Assembly (NCBI GenBank): GCA_020025055.1
Contig: JAHHST010000020.1
Coordinates: forward strand, 1-19,171
Direction of reading: 5' to 3'
Length of the DNA stretch: 19,171 bases
Source of the DNA: Longicatena sp.
Lineage (GTDB): Bacteria; Bacillota_I; Bacilli_A; Erysipelotrichales; Erysipelotrichaceae
Shown: piece by piece, positions 7,524-15,293 of the stretch
How the letters are laid out: each line of letters begins with the position of its first letter
How positions within the stretch are numbered: the stretch's first letter is position 1
Position numbers and translations under genes: made by a program
Notes under the pieces: generated by a model
What the model was told of the DNA's origin: nothing
What the model saw: the letters and a program-made list of their open reading frames with translations, nothing else
The model's database searches: none

Positions 7524-8450
7524 ATGTCAGTAGTATCAATGAGAAAATTATTAGAATCTGGTGTACATTTTGGACATCAGACACGTAGATGGAACCCAAA
7601 AATGAAACCAAACATCTACGCAAGTAGAAATGGTGTATACATCATTAACTTAGAAAAAACATTAGAACAATTAGAAGTAGCTTACAACGCTATGAAAGAA
7701 ATTGCAGAAAATGGTGGTAAAGTTTTATTCGTAGGAACTAAAAAACAAGCACAATCTGTAGTAGTAGAAGAAGCATTACGTTCTGGAAGTTTCTTCGTAA
7801 ACCAAAGATGGTTAGGTGGTCTTTTAACTAACTATCGTACAATTCAAAAACGTGTTAAACGTTTAGTTGAAATTGAAGAAATGGAAGCTAACGGAACTTT
7901 AGATTTATATCCTAAGAAAGAAATCGCTCAAGTTAAAAAACAAAAAGCTCGTTTAGAAAACTTCTTAGGCGGAATTAAAGAAATGAAAAAATTACCAGAT
8001 GCATTATTTGTAATCGATCCAAAAGAAGAACATAATGCAGTTGCTGAAGCAAAAAAATTAGGAATTCCTGTATTTGCTATGGTAGATACAAACTGTGATC
8101 CAGATATGGTAGATTTCCCAATCGCTTCAAATGATGATGCAATTCGTTCAGTAAAATTAATCACTACATTAATGGCTGATGCAATTGTTGAAGCTAAAGG
8201 TGGATTATTAAGTGTTGCTCATAGTACAGATGAAAACGAAGAAGATGTAACTATGAAAGATGTAATCATCAATGTTGAAGAACAAATCGCAGAAAACGAA
8301 AGACGTCGTCGTCAAAGAAATGAAGAACGTCGTAACCGTCGTAACTTTGATCGCAACCGTAACAACGGTCGTGGAGGAAGAGCTCCTTACCAAAAACGTG
8401 AAAATACAAAACCAGCTACTGAAGCAAAACCAGCTGAAGCTGCTGAATAA
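7524..8450 (+). CDS. rpsB: 30S ribosomal protein S2
   Basis: S2 is a core small-subunit protein at the head-body junction. The family opening MRKLLESGVHFGHQTRRWNPKM and the conserved NQRWLGGLLTN and DTNCDPD segments are present. I chose ATG 7524 over GTG 7491: the protein then starts MSVVSMRKLL like other Firmicute S2 proteins, AGAGGA lies eight bases before it, and the upstream GTG is embedded in a GGAGG motif. The folded S2 core ends near residue 227. An 80-residue tail follows, with an Arg/Asn-rich, RGG-containing block at about 260-291 and an Ala/Glu/Pro/Lys end. The total of 308 aa is well above the roughly 250 aa of B. subtilis S2. Codon use is richer in AAC, TTC, ATC and CGT than neighbouring genes, as expected for high expression. 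Confidence 0.96.
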   Translation: MSVVSMRKLLESGVHFGHQTRRWNPKMKPNIYASRNGVYIINLEKTLEQLEVAYNAMKEIAENGGKVLFVGTKKQAQSVVVEEALRSGSFFVNQRWLGGLLTNYRTIQKRVKRLVEIEEMEANGTLDLYPKKEIAQVKKQKARLENFLGGIKEMKKLPDALFVIDPKEEHNAVAEAKKLGIPVFAMVDTNCDPDMVDFPIASNDDAIRSVKLITTLMADAIVEAKGGLLSVAHSTDENEEDVTMKDVIINVEEQIAENERRRRQRNEERRNRRNFDRNRNNGRGGRAPYQKRENTKPATEAKPAEAAE

Positions 8451-8475
8451 TCTCGGATAAAAGGAGGAAAAGACA

Positions 8476-9366
8476 ATGATTACTGCTAAAATGGTAAAAG
8501 AATTGCGCGAAAGAACAGGCGCAGGAATGATGGACTGTAAAAAAGCATTAACTGAATGTGATGGAAACATGGAAGCGTCAATCGACTGGCTACGTGAAAA
8601 AGGAATCGCTAAAGCTGCTAAGAAAAATGATCGTATCGCAGCTGAAGGTTTAACACGTGCAGCAGTTGATGGAAATACAGCTGTTATTTTCGAAGTAAAC
8701 TCAGAAACAGACTTTGTATGTAAAAATGAACAATTCTTATCTTTATTAGATGAAATTCAAGCTGTATTATTAGCAAACAAACCAGCTGATTTAGAAGCTG
8801 CTTTAGCTTGCCCAGCTAAAGATGGAACAATTGCTGAATTAATCACTAATGCAACAGCTACAATCGGAGAAAAAATCTCATTACGTCGTTTAAATGTAAT
8901 TGAAAAAGCTGATGATGAATTCTTCGGATGCTACATGCATATGGGTGGTAACATTTCAACTGTTGTTACATTAAAAGGTAAAGCTGATGAAACAGTTGCT
9001 AAAAATATCGCAATGCAAATCGCTAGTATGGCACCTCAGTATGTAGATCGCAATGAAATGCCTACTGAAGTAGTTGAACACGAAAGAAAAGTTCAAACTG
9101 AAATCGTTAAAAATGATGAAAAATTAGCAAACAAACCAGAAAAAGTTCTTGCTGGTATTATCGAAGGTAAAATTAGTAAAAACCTTAGAGATTTATGTTT
9201 AGTAGAACAAGAGTTCTTCTTAGATCCAAACATGAAAGTATCTCAATTCTTAAAAGAAAATGGTGCTGATGTTGTAAGCTTTGTTCGCTATGTTGCTGGA
9301 GAAGGTATTGAAAAACGTCAGGATAACTTTGCTGAAGAAGTTATGAATGCAGCATTTGCTGGATAA
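8476..9366 (+). CDS. tsf: Elongation factor Ts
   Basis: EF-Ts is the guanine nucleotide exchange factor that recycles EF-Tu. The N-terminal UBA-like domain carries the signature LRERTGAGMMDCKKAL (residues 10-25). The EF-Tu contact motif TDFV lies at residues 78-81, within SETDFVCKNEQF. The two-subdomain core continues to the FVRYVAGEGIEK end motif. At 296 aa it has the normal length. AAGGAGG (8461-8467) precedes the ATG, and only 25 bp separate it from rpsB, so the pair is co-transcribed. Codon use is the same high-expression type as rpsB. A strong terminator follows within ten bases. Confidence 0.97.
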   Translation: MITAKMVKELRERTGAGMMDCKKALTECDGNMEASIDWLREKGIAKAAKKNDRIAAEGLTRAAVDGNTAVIFEVNSETDFVCKNEQFLSLLDEIQAVLLANKPADLEAALACPAKDGTIAELITNATATIGEKISLRRLNVIEKADDEFFGCYMHMGGNISTVVTLKGKADETVAKNIAMQIASMAPQYVDRNEMPTEVVEHERKVQTEIVKNDEKLANKPEKVLAGIIEGKISKNLRDLCLVEQEFFLDPNMKVSQFLKENGADVVSFVRYVAGEGIEKRQDNFAEEVMNAAFAG

Positions 9367-9372
9367 TACATT

Positions 9373-9398
9373 AAAAAGGAGTTTTTACTCCTTTTTTT
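9373..9398 (+). terminator. Strong terminator after rpsB-tsf
   Basis: A ten-base-pair stem pairs AAAAAGGAGT (9373-9382) with ACTCCTTTTT (9387-9396) around a TTTT loop, and the T run continues to 9398. It ends the rpsB-tsf operon. Confidence 0.9.
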
Positions 9399-9431
9399 AT
9401 GGAATCTTTTTAATAAAATAACTAATATTAC

Positions 9432-9460
9432 TTTATTTTTACATATAATTTATTTATAAT
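9432..9460 (+). promoter_or_regulatory. Probable promoter for pyrH-frr
   Basis: Two perfect TATAAT boxes occur, at 9444-9449 and 9455-9460. For the second, TTTATT (9432-9437) is a weak -35 at 17 bp. TTTACA (9438-9443) looks better but is only 11 bp away. The region between the tsf terminator and pyrH must contain the promoter; which box is used is uncertain. Confidence 0.5.
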
Positions 9461-9506
9461 ATAAAAAGGATAGTTTAACTTAATCATAAGAAAAGGTGGT
9501 ATAGAC

Positions 9507-10220
9507 ATGTACAAAAGAGTATTATTAAAATTAAGTGGTGAAGCATTATCTTCTCCAGGTAATCCTTTCGATCCTCAAATTTTAAAATCATTAGCTAAAG
9601 AGTTAAAAGAAGTCCATGATTTAGGAGTTGATTTAGCTATTGTTGTTGGTGGAGGAAATTTCATTCGTGGTAAAACTGCAGAAAGTATTGGAATTGAACG
9701 TGTACAAGGAGATTACATGGGAATGCTTGCAACTGTTATCAATGCGTTAGCAGTACAAGGTGCATTAGAACAAGAGAGTGTACCTACACGTGTTCAAACT
9801 GCGATTGAAATGCAAAAAGTTGCGGAACCATTTATTGTTCGCAAAGCAATCCGTCACTTAGAGAAAGGAAGAATTGTCATTTTTGGAGCAGGGACTGGAA
9901 ACCCTTATTTTTCTACTGATACAACAGCTGCATTGCGTGCAAGTGAAATTAGAGCTGATGTGATTTTAATGGCTAAAAATGGAGTAGATGGTGTTTATAA
10001 TGCTGATCCAAAAACACATCCTGAAGCTGTTAAATATGATTCATTAACTTATATGGATTTAATTCAAGAAGGATTACAAGTAATGGATACAACTGCTACA
10101 AGTATGTGTATGGATAACAATATTGATTTAGTTGTATTCAATATGAATGAGCCAGGAAATATTTTAAAGGCAGTACGTGGAGAAATTACTGGTACCATCA
10201 TTTCAAAAGATAAAAAATAA
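9507..10220 (+). CDS. pyrH: UMP kinase
   Basis: PyrH phosphorylates UMP to UDP, the step that commits de novo pyrimidines to UTP and CTP. It belongs to the amino acid kinase fold. Visible motifs are LLKLSGEAL at the N-terminus and GGGNFIRG (residues 48-55), which binds phosphate. The GDYMGMLATVINALA helix and the GTGNPYFSTDTTAALRA catalytic/nucleotide segment follow, then KNGVDGVYNADP near the adenine site. The 237-aa length is typical. AAGGTGG (9493-9499) supports the start. It lies 17 bp before frr and after the tsf terminator, in the nearly universal rpsB-tsf-pyrH-frr order, but here as a separate transcription unit. Confidence 0.97.
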   Translation: MYKRVLLKLSGEALSSPGNPFDPQILKSLAKELKEVHDLGVDLAIVVGGGNFIRGKTAESIGIERVQGDYMGMLATVINALAVQGALEQESVPTRVQTAIEMQKVAEPFIVRKAIRHLEKGRIVIFGAGTGNPYFSTDTTAALRASEIRADVILMAKNGVDGVYNADPKTHPEAVKYDSLTYMDLIQEGLQVMDTTATSMCMDNNIDLVVFNMNEPGNILKAVRGEITGTIISKDKK

Positions 10221-10237
10221 TTGGAAAGGATAATATT

Positions 10238-10780
10238 ATGGAATTATTAGATTTAACTAAACATAAAATGGAAAAAGCTGTCGATAAATTAATCGAAAAC
10301 TTAAAAACAATTCGAACAGGTGTTGCAAATGCATCATTATTAGAACATGTTCATTTTGAATATTATGGAAGCGAAATTCCAATTAATCAAGTAGCAAGTA
10401 TTAAAGTTGTAGAAGGGCGTCAATTATTAATTAAACCATATGATCGTTCTGCATTAAAAGATATTGAACGTGCTATTCAAACAAGTGATACTGGTTTAGT
10501 TCCACAAAGCGATGGAGAAGTTATCCGTTTAAATGTACCAGCTTTGACTGAAGAACGTCGTAAAGAATTCTCAAAAGAAGCAGATAAAATGGGTGAAGAA
10601 GCAAAAATTGCAATTCGTAATGTTCGTCGTGAAGCGAATGATTCAATTAAAAAAGATAAAGAACTTACTGAAGATGAAGTAAAAAAATTACAAGATAAAG
10701 TTCAAAAACTTACAGATGAATTTGTTAAGAAAATTGATAAAGAAGTTTCAGAAAAAGATAAAGAAATCATGACAATATAA
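10238..10780 (+). CDS. frr: Ribosome recycling factor
   Basis: RRF splits post-termination ribosomes together with EF-G. The 180-aa sequence shows the long three-helix-bundle domain with IRTGVANASLL near the N-terminus and the ERRKEFSKEADKMGEEAKIAIRNVRREAND motif region around residues 108-130. The middle portion (about 30-105) is the beta/alpha insertion domain. It is a few residues shorter than the usual 185 aa but complete. It is co-transcribed with pyrH, followed at once by a terminator. Confidence 0.97.
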   Translation: MELLDLTKHKMEKAVDKLIENLKTIRTGVANASLLEHVHFEYYGSEIPINQVASIKVVEGRQLLIKPYDRSALKDIERAIQTSDTGLVPQSDGEVIRLNVPALTEERRKEFSKEADKMGEEAKIAIRNVRREANDSIKKDKELTEDEVKKLQDKVQKLTDEFVKKIDKEVSEKDKEIMTI

Positions 10781-10782
10781 GA

Positions 10783-10810
10783 AAAAAGGGAAGAAAATCT
10801 TCCTTTTTTT
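10783..10810 (+). terminator. Terminator after pyrH-frr
   Basis: GGAAGA (10789-10794) pairs with TCTTCC (10798-10803) around an AAA loop. The stem extends through A/T and one GU pair, and T7 follows. It starts two bases past the frr stop. Confidence 0.9.
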
Positions 10811-10860
10811 TATAAAATTAGTTGAAATTTATTCCATAGATACAATGTTTTTTTTATTTA

Positions 10861-10869
10861 TGATATAAT
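10861..10869 (+). promoter_or_regulatory. Extended -10 promoter for uppS operon
   Basis: TGATATAAT contains the perfect -10 TATAAT (10864-10869) preceded by the TG extension. No convincing -35 is seen at 16-18 bp, which extended -10 promoters tolerate. Transcription would begin near 10876, downstream of the alternative TTG start at 10872, so it favours the ATG at 10905 for uppS. Confidence 0.65.
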
Positions 10870-10904
10870 AATTGGGTATTGAAATAAATAGGAGGACGCT
10901 ATTC

Positions 10905-11609
10905 ATGGAAGAAAGAATTATTCCAAAGCACATTGCAATAATTATGGATGGCAATGGAAGATGGGCGAAGAAAAGAGGATTACCACGCACCGCAGGACAT
11001 AAGCAAGGTGCTGAAAATATAAGAAAAATTGCAATTGCATGTAATGATTTAGGGGTTAAAGCATTAACATGTTATGCGTTTTCTACTGAAAACTGGAAGA
11101 GACCTGAGAGTGAAGTAGATTACTTATGTAAATTGCCAAGACTATTTTTTAATAGTTATTTAGCAGAACTTAAAAAGAATAATATTCGTGTTACTTTTTT
11201 AGGTGAAATTGAACGTTTTCCAAAAGAAACACAAAAAGTCATTACAACAGTAGTTTCTGAAACAAAAAATAATACTGGACTAAATTTGTGTTTTGCAATT
11301 AATTATGGTGGTAGAAGAGAAATTTTATTAGCTGCAAAACAATATGCAAAAGATGTAATGAATGGGGAAAATACTTTAGATATTGATGAAGAAGAATTCG
11401 GACAATACATGATGACAAAGGATATGCCAGAAATTGATTTGATGATTCGTACAAGTGGAGAGGTAAGAATTTCGAATTTCTTATTATGGCAATTAGCGTA
11501 TTCAGAGTTGATTTTCTCTCCAGTTGCTTGGCCAGATTTTAGTAAAGAATATTTATTGGAAGCGATTGATGAATTTACGCATCGTAATCGACGTTTTGGA
11601 GGTCTGTAA
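10905..11609 (+). CDS. uppS: Undecaprenyl diphosphate synthase (cis-prenyltransferase)
   Basis: UppS condenses isopentenyl diphosphate units onto farnesyl diphosphate. The C55 product is the lipid carrier for peptidoglycan and wall polymers. The catalytic Asp15 lies in IMDGNGRWAKKRG. The TCYAFSTENWKRP motif follows, and the C-terminal RTSGEVRISNFLLWQLAYSE block binds the substrate diphosphate; most homologues have EQRLSNF where this one has EVRISNF. The start is ATG 10905, nine bases after AGGAGG (10890-10895), giving 234 aa. A longer frame from TTG 10872 is rejected because it precedes the ribosome site and probably the transcription start. cdsA begins three bases after the stop. Confidence 0.96.
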   Translation: MEERIIPKHIAIIMDGNGRWAKKRGLPRTAGHKQGAENIRKIAIACNDLGVKALTCYAFSTENWKRPESEVDYLCKLPRLFFNSYLAELKKNNIRVTFLGEIERFPKETQKVITTVVSETKNNTGLNLCFAINYGGRREILLAAKQYAKDVMNGENTLDIDEEEFGQYMMTKDMPEIDLMIRTSGEVRISNFLLWQLAYSELIFSPVAWPDFSKEYLLEAIDEFTHRNRRFGGL

Positions 11610-11611
11610 TA

Positions 11612-12391
11612 ATGAAAACACGTATCATTACAGCTATTTTTATTATTGCATGTATAATTCCACCATTATTATTTGGAGGTCCATTAATGCATGCATTAGT
11701 TGCGTTTATTATAATTTCTGGAGGCGTAGAGTTATTGGCATTACAAGAAAACAAGCAGGAATCTTGGCCATTTCTTGTAAAACCACTTGCAATTATTAGT
11801 GTGTTTTGTTTAACTTATTTAAATGTTGAAAAGTTATTATTACCTGCATTAGGGATTGCAATATTAATCTTTTTATCGATTACAATTTTTACTGATAAAT
11901 TTCATATAAAAGATGGATTTTTATGTATTGGCTATATTGCATTTTTTACTGCAATCGCAAGAGCATTCTTAAATATTTATACAAGCAATCCTATGTATGT
12001 ATGGTATATTATTATAGCTACATACGCATGTGACACAGGTGCATATTTTTGTGGTAGATTTTTTGGTAAACATAAAATGAATCCAAGAATTTCTCCTAAA
12101 AAAACTTGGGAAGGTGCTTTTGGAGGTTGGATATTTGGAAGTATTATTTCTTTATTGTTTGCATACTTTATGATAGACTCATTGCCAATAGGACAATTTG
12201 TTATTGCAAGTTTAGTTTTAACAATTACAGGACAAATCGGTGATTTGGCATTTAGTGCAATTAAAAGAAGCTTTCAAATTAAAGACTTCTCTGATTTATT
12301 ACCAGGACATGGAGGAGTTTTGGATCGTGTAGATTCTCTAGTATTTAATTTTATTTGTTTTAATTTTATATTGGTGGTGTTGACATTATGA
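11612..12391 (+). CDS. cdsA: Phosphatidate cytidylyltransferase
   Basis: CdsA makes CDP-diacylglycerol from phosphatidic acid and CTP, the branch point for all phospholipid head groups. It is an integral membrane protein of 259 aa with about eight hydrophobic segments, starting at residues 4-22. The full family signature is at the C-terminus (residues 215-241): S-x-x-KR, then KD and the HGG...DR.D end (SAIKRSF...KDFSDLLPGHGGVLDRVDS). GGAGG near 11599-11603, inside the uppS end, serves as ribosome site. The TGA stop overlaps the dxr ATG by four bases (ATGA), so translation is coupled. Confidence 0.95.
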   Translation: MKTRIITAIFIIACIIPPLLFGGPLMHALVAFIIISGGVELLALQENKQESWPFLVKPLAIISVFCLTYLNVEKLLLPALGIAILIFLSITIFTDKFHIKDGFLCIGYIAFFTAIARAFLNIYTSNPMYVWYIIIATYACDTGAYFCGRFFGKHKMNPRISPKKTWEGAFGGWIFGSIISLLFAYFMIDSLPIGQFVIASLVLTITGQIGDLAFSAIKRSFQIKDFSDLLPGHGGVLDRVDSLVFNFICFNFILVVLTL

Positions 12392-13545
12392 AAAGAATTG
12401 TATTGTTAGGAGCAACGGGTTCTATAGGAACACAAACAGTTGATGTTGTATTACATCATAAAGATGAATTTTGTATAGTTGGTCTAAGTGCTGGAAGAAA
12501 TATTAATAAGTTAAAAGAGTTGTTAGAATTACTTCCAAATGTGCAACATGTATGTGTTGCAGATGAATCATCAATGGAAGAATTAAAAGAATTATATCCA
12601 AATAAATGTTGGTATTGTGGTGATGATGGTTTAAAACAATTAGCCGCTTTACAAGATTATGATATATTTGTAGATGCAGTTGTTGGATTTAGAGGTCTTG
12701 TACCTGCATTAACAGCAATCAAAAATAAAAAGATCATTGCATTAGCAAATAAGGAAAGTCTAGTTGCAGGAGGACCACTTGTAAAGCAAGCTTTAAAGGA
12801 ACATGGAGTAACACTATATCCAATTGATTCAGAACATTCTGCTATTTTTCAATGTTTACAAGGAAACACGCACGATAGTGTCGATAAACTTATTGTTACC
12901 GCAAGTGGAGGAAGTTTTAGAGATTTAAATAGAGAACAATTAAAAGATGTCACAGTTGAGCAAGCTTTAAAACATCCTAATTGGAATATGGGAGGACGTA
13001 TTACAATTGACTCAGCGACAATGATGAATAAAGGATTTGAAGTTATTGAAGCACATTATTTATTTGATATACCGTATGAAAAAATTGATGTTTTAATTCA
13101 TAGAGAAAGTGCTATTCATTCTATGGTTCAGTATAATGATCATGCGATTATGGCACAAATTGGTACAGCAGATATGAGATTACCAATTCAATATGCTTTA
13201 TCGTATCCAAAACGTTTAACAATGTATGATGCAGAACCATTTGATTTTTTAAAATATTCTACATTGCATTTTGAAGAAGCAAGTATGGAACGTTATCCAT
13301 TATTAAAGTTAGCTTATGAAGTTGGAAAAAAGGGTGGAAATCTTGGAGCGATTATGAATGCAGCAGATGAAGAGGCTGTGCGTTTGTTTTTAAATAAAAA
13401 AATATCTTTTTTAGATATTGAAACTTCTGTAATAGAAGCAGTGAAACAATTAACATTTATTCAAGACCCAACATTAGAGGATATTATTAACAGTGACTTA
13501 ACAGCTAGAGAATTTGTTAAGAACATGTGGAAAGGGGTTATGTAA
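12388..13545 (+). CDS. dxr: 1-deoxy-D-xylulose 5-phosphate reductoisomerase
   Basis: Dxr converts DXP to MEP with NADPH, the committing step of the non-mevalonate isoprenoid pathway; it is the fosmidomycin target. The NADPH-binding GATGSIG motif lies at residues 8-14. The metal-binding Asp147 and Glu149 are in IDSEHSAIFQ, matching E. coli Asp150 and Glu152. The substrate loop region is present (HPNWNMGGRITIDSATMMNKG), as is the C-terminal GGNLGAIMNAADEEAV block carrying the third metal ligand. The 385-aa length is normal. It lies between cdsA and rseP, overlapping by four bases and one base, so its supply of isoprenoid precursor is co-expressed with UppS, the consumer. Confidence 0.97.
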   Translation: MKRIVLLGATGSIGTQTVDVVLHHKDEFCIVGLSAGRNINKLKELLELLPNVQHVCVADESSMEELKELYPNKCWYCGDDGLKQLAALQDYDIFVDAVVGFRGLVPALTAIKNKKIIALANKESLVAGGPLVKQALKEHGVTLYPIDSEHSAIFQCLQGNTHDSVDKLIVTASGGSFRDLNREQLKDVTVEQALKHPNWNMGGRITIDSATMMNKGFEVIEAHYLFDIPYEKIDVLIHRESAIHSMVQYNDHAIMAQIGTADMRLPIQYALSYPKRLTMYDAEPFDFLKYSTLHFEEASMERYPLLKLAYEVGKKGGNLGAIMNAADEEAVRLFLNKKISFLDIETSVIEAVKQLTFIQDPTLEDIINSDLTAREFVKNMWKGVM

Positions 13546-14603
13546 TGAGCTTTATTTGGTTTATTTTAATATTAGGTGTTATTATCATTATTCACGAATT
13601 AGGACATTTAATTGCTGCTAAAAAATTTGGAGTATATTGTAAAGAGTTTTCAATTGGTATGGGTCCTAAAATTTGGCAACGTAAAAATAGAGAAACTGCA
13701 TTAACTATACGAGCATTACCAATAGGTGGATATGTTGCTATGGCTGGAGAAGATAGTGATGAGGAAGATGAAGAGCTAGATATTCCATATGAGCGAACAT
13801 TAAATGGAATTAAGCCTTGGAAACAAGTAATTGTTATGGCAGCTGGAGCATTCATGAATATTATTCTAGCGTGGTTATTATTTATAGGAATTACTGCTTA
13901 TCAAGGTGCAGTTCCTCAAGAGGCAAAGCCAATTATTTCTACTGTTGTAGAAAATTCACCAGCAGAAAAAGCAGGATTCTTAACTGGTGATGAAATCATT
14001 CGAATGGAAAATATTGCAAAGAACGAAGTTATAAAACCAGAAAGTACTGATGAAATTTTAGAATTTCTTCAATATTATCCAGGTGAAGTGAAATATACAG
14101 TTTTAAGAGATGGTAAAGAAGTAGTATTGAATGCTACAGCAGCTTATCATAAAGAAGATAACATTTATTTGATTGGAATAGGTTATAAGGCTCCAGAACC
14201 AAAGAAAATTACATTGCTAGAATCCATTCCTTATGGAACTATGAGAATGGTTGATTCAGTTAAAAGTATACTGAGTTCTTTAAACAAGTTGATCCATGGT
14301 GTAGGATTAAATAATTTGAGTGGACCTGTTGGTATTTTCCAAATAACTGCACAAACAACACAGAATGGGTTATTATCTTCTTTAGCATTAATAGCATTAT
14401 TATCAGTTAATGTTGGAATATTTAATTTGATTCCAATTCCTATTTTGGATGGTGGAAGAATTTTAATTGTATTGATTGAAACTTTGATTGGTAAAAAATT
14501 AAGTGAACGATGCCAAAATGTAATTATGATGATAGGTGTATTCTTAATTATAGGGCTTATGCTGATTGCTACATGGAATGATATTGCAAGATTATTGTTT
14601 TAA
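13545..14603 (+). CDS. rseP: Site-2 intramembrane metalloprotease RseP/RasP
   Basis: This site-2 protease cleaves transmembrane anti-sigma factors and signal peptide remnants within the membrane. The zinc motif HELGH is at residues 17-21 in the first membrane helix. The second zinc-binding LDGGR motif has Asp302. One PDZ domain lies between (about residues 130-220, with the ENSPAEKAGFLTGDEI signature). Further membrane segments are near 102-122, 270-300 and 325-345. A Glu/Asp-rich loop (DEEDEELD, about residues 73-80) is somewhat unusual. I chose ATG 13545 (352 aa) over GTG 13527: it overlaps the dxr stop as TAATG, and AAAGGGG lies seven bases before it. The Bacillus neighbours proS and polC do not follow; an IS remnant does. 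Confidence 0.93.
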   Translation: MSFIWFILILGVIIIIHELGHLIAAKKFGVYCKEFSIGMGPKIWQRKNRETALTIRALPIGGYVAMAGEDSDEEDEELDIPYERTLNGIKPWKQVIVMAAGAFMNIILAWLLFIGITAYQGAVPQEAKPIISTVVENSPAEKAGFLTGDEIIRMENIAKNEVIKPESTDEILEFLQYYPGEVKYTVLRDGKEVVLNATAAYHKEDNIYLIGIGYKAPEPKKITLLESIPYGTMRMVDSVKSILSSLNKLIHGVGLNNLSGPVGIFQITAQTTQNGLLSSLALIALLSVNVGIFNLIPIPILDGGRILIVLIETLIGKKLSERCQNVIMMIGVFLIIGLMLIATWNDIARLLF

Positions 14604-14647
14604 ATGATAACTGTAAATATAAAAAGGGTATTAGAGAGTGTAAAATA

Positions 14648-14697
14648 AACTGTGTAAGTTAAGTATGTGCACAACTTAACTTGTCACAGTTTTTTTT
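14648..14697 (+). terminator. IS-end hairpin acting as terminator after rseP
   Basis: AACTGTG (14648-14654) pairs with CACAGTT (14685-14691), and AAGTTAAG (14656-14663) with CTTAACTT (14675-14682). Only T14655 and G14683/T14684 are unpaired between the two stems. T8 (14690-14697) follows. The stem begins inside the putative IS terminal repeat. Such structures can block outside transcription from entering a transposase gene. Here it probably now serves as the terminator of the uppS-rseP operon. Confidence 0.85.
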
Positions 14698-14735
14698 AAG
14701 AAGATATGATAAAATCAGGAGGTAAACAAGGAAGT

Positions 14736-15070
14736 ATGACTATAGCAAGAATAAAGAGAGATTCGAAGAAAGTAGCTTTAGCACAAGCAATTTTAGAAGC
14801 ATATCAGCCAAAATCAGTTGAAGATATGCAAGAAGTATTAAAAGATGCGTTTGGTCCTATGTGTGAATCCATGCTTAAAGGAGAGATAGAGATGGTTCAT
14901 TCGAACCTACTATCGTGCCAAAAAGGGAAAAAGATGTATCAGCAATAGAAAATAAAGTCTTAGCTATGTATGCAAGAGGAATGTCGCAACGTGATATATC
15001 AAAGACCATTGAAGATATCTATGGCTTTAGTATATCTCATGAGATGATATCAGATATAACTGATGCGATA
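14736..15070 (+). pseudogene. IS256-family (Mutator-type) transposase, internally deleted and truncated
   Basis: The first piece (14736 to about 14890) encodes MTIARIKRDSKKVALAQAI..., the typical N-terminus of these transposases, to MLKGEIE. The second piece, in another frame from about 14891, encodes DGSFEPTIVPKREKDVSAIENKV... through the GMSQRDI and SHEMISDITDAI motifs. In intact relatives these segments are separated by roughly 40 residues, so an internal deletion not divisible by three joined them. After ISDITDAI (15070) similarity stops. About 110 codons remain of a protein normally near 400 aa, and the DDE catalytic core is missing. AGGAGG at 14717-14722 is the old ribosome site. The gene is dead. 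Confidence 0.88.
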
Positions 15071-15073
15071 TTT

Positions 15074-15180
15074 AATGAACCAATCCTTCTAATGTATTTA
15101 AAATAACTGCATCATTACTTGTATTTCGTTTAGAGATTGCCATAAATGTAACTTCTTTAATTCTTATACCATTATTATAA
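15074..15180 (-). other. Short minus-strand open segment, possible gene remnant
   Basis: Read on the minus strand, this stretch is open for about 35 codons, and from an inner ATG encodes MAISKRNTSNDAVILNTLEG... to a TAA at the IS junction. The composition looks protein-like, but there is no ribosome site, no promoter and no family I recognise. It may be the 3' remnant of a gene cut by the IS-associated rearrangement, or chance. Between 15071 and 15190 I see nothing else. Confidence 0.2.
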
Positions 15181-15187
15181 CATTTAC

Positions 15188-15220
15188 AAAAAAAGACTGC
15201 TGAACTTTTGTCAACAGTCT
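15188..15220 (-). terminator. Minus-strand terminator hairpin
   Basis: AGACTG (15194-15199) pairs with CAGTCT (15215-15220), with three more pairs inside after one mismatch. On the minus strand it is followed by T7 (complement of A at 15188-15194). It would back up the rpsT terminator. Confidence 0.65.
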
Positions 15221-15221
15221 G

Positions 15222-15253
15222 AAAGGATATTGTTAAAAGCAATATCCTTTTTA
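15222..15253 (+). terminator. Perfect 11-bp hairpin, probable plus-strand terminator
   Basis: AAAGGATATTG (15222-15232) pairs perfectly with CAATATCCTTT (15240-15250), then TT and ATTT follow. It points rightward, away from the rseP/IS side, and converges on the rpsT terminator. It may be the original terminator of whatever once preceded rpsT. Confidence 0.65.
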
Positions 15254-15269
15254 TTTATATAAGTCTATA

Positions 15270-15293
15270 AAAAAAATCGATCTTACGATCGAT
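15270..15293 (-). terminator. rpsT terminator
   Basis: ATCGATC (15276-15282) and GATCGAT (15287-15293) form a 7-bp stem with a 4-base loop. On the minus strand the stem is followed by T6 (complement of A 15270-15275). It lies one base past the rpsT stop codon. Confidence 0.85.

Larger units (their letters stand above)
14634..15070 (+). mobile_element. Degenerate IS256-family element, left end plus broken transposase
   Basis: A GAGAGTGTAAAATAAACTGTGT stretch at about 14635-14656 resembles the terminal inverted repeats of IS256-family elements. It is followed by a strong hairpin, then two pieces of an IS256-type transposase in different frames. The match to transposase ends near 15070, and no right-hand terminal repeat is seen, so the element is truncated. 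The left boundary is estimated from the motif and could be off by a few bases. It lies in the 0.7-kb gap where conserved gene order breaks between rseP and rpsT. Confidence 0.75.

Noticed and set aside
10872..10904. Longer uppS frame from TTG 10872
   Set aside because: It precedes the AGGAGG at 10890-10895 and lies at or before the predicted transcription start.
13527..13544. Longer rseP frame from GTG 13527
   Set aside because: No ribosome site precedes it. The ATG at 13545 has AAAGGGG and the usual TAATG coupling, and starts directly at the first membrane helix.
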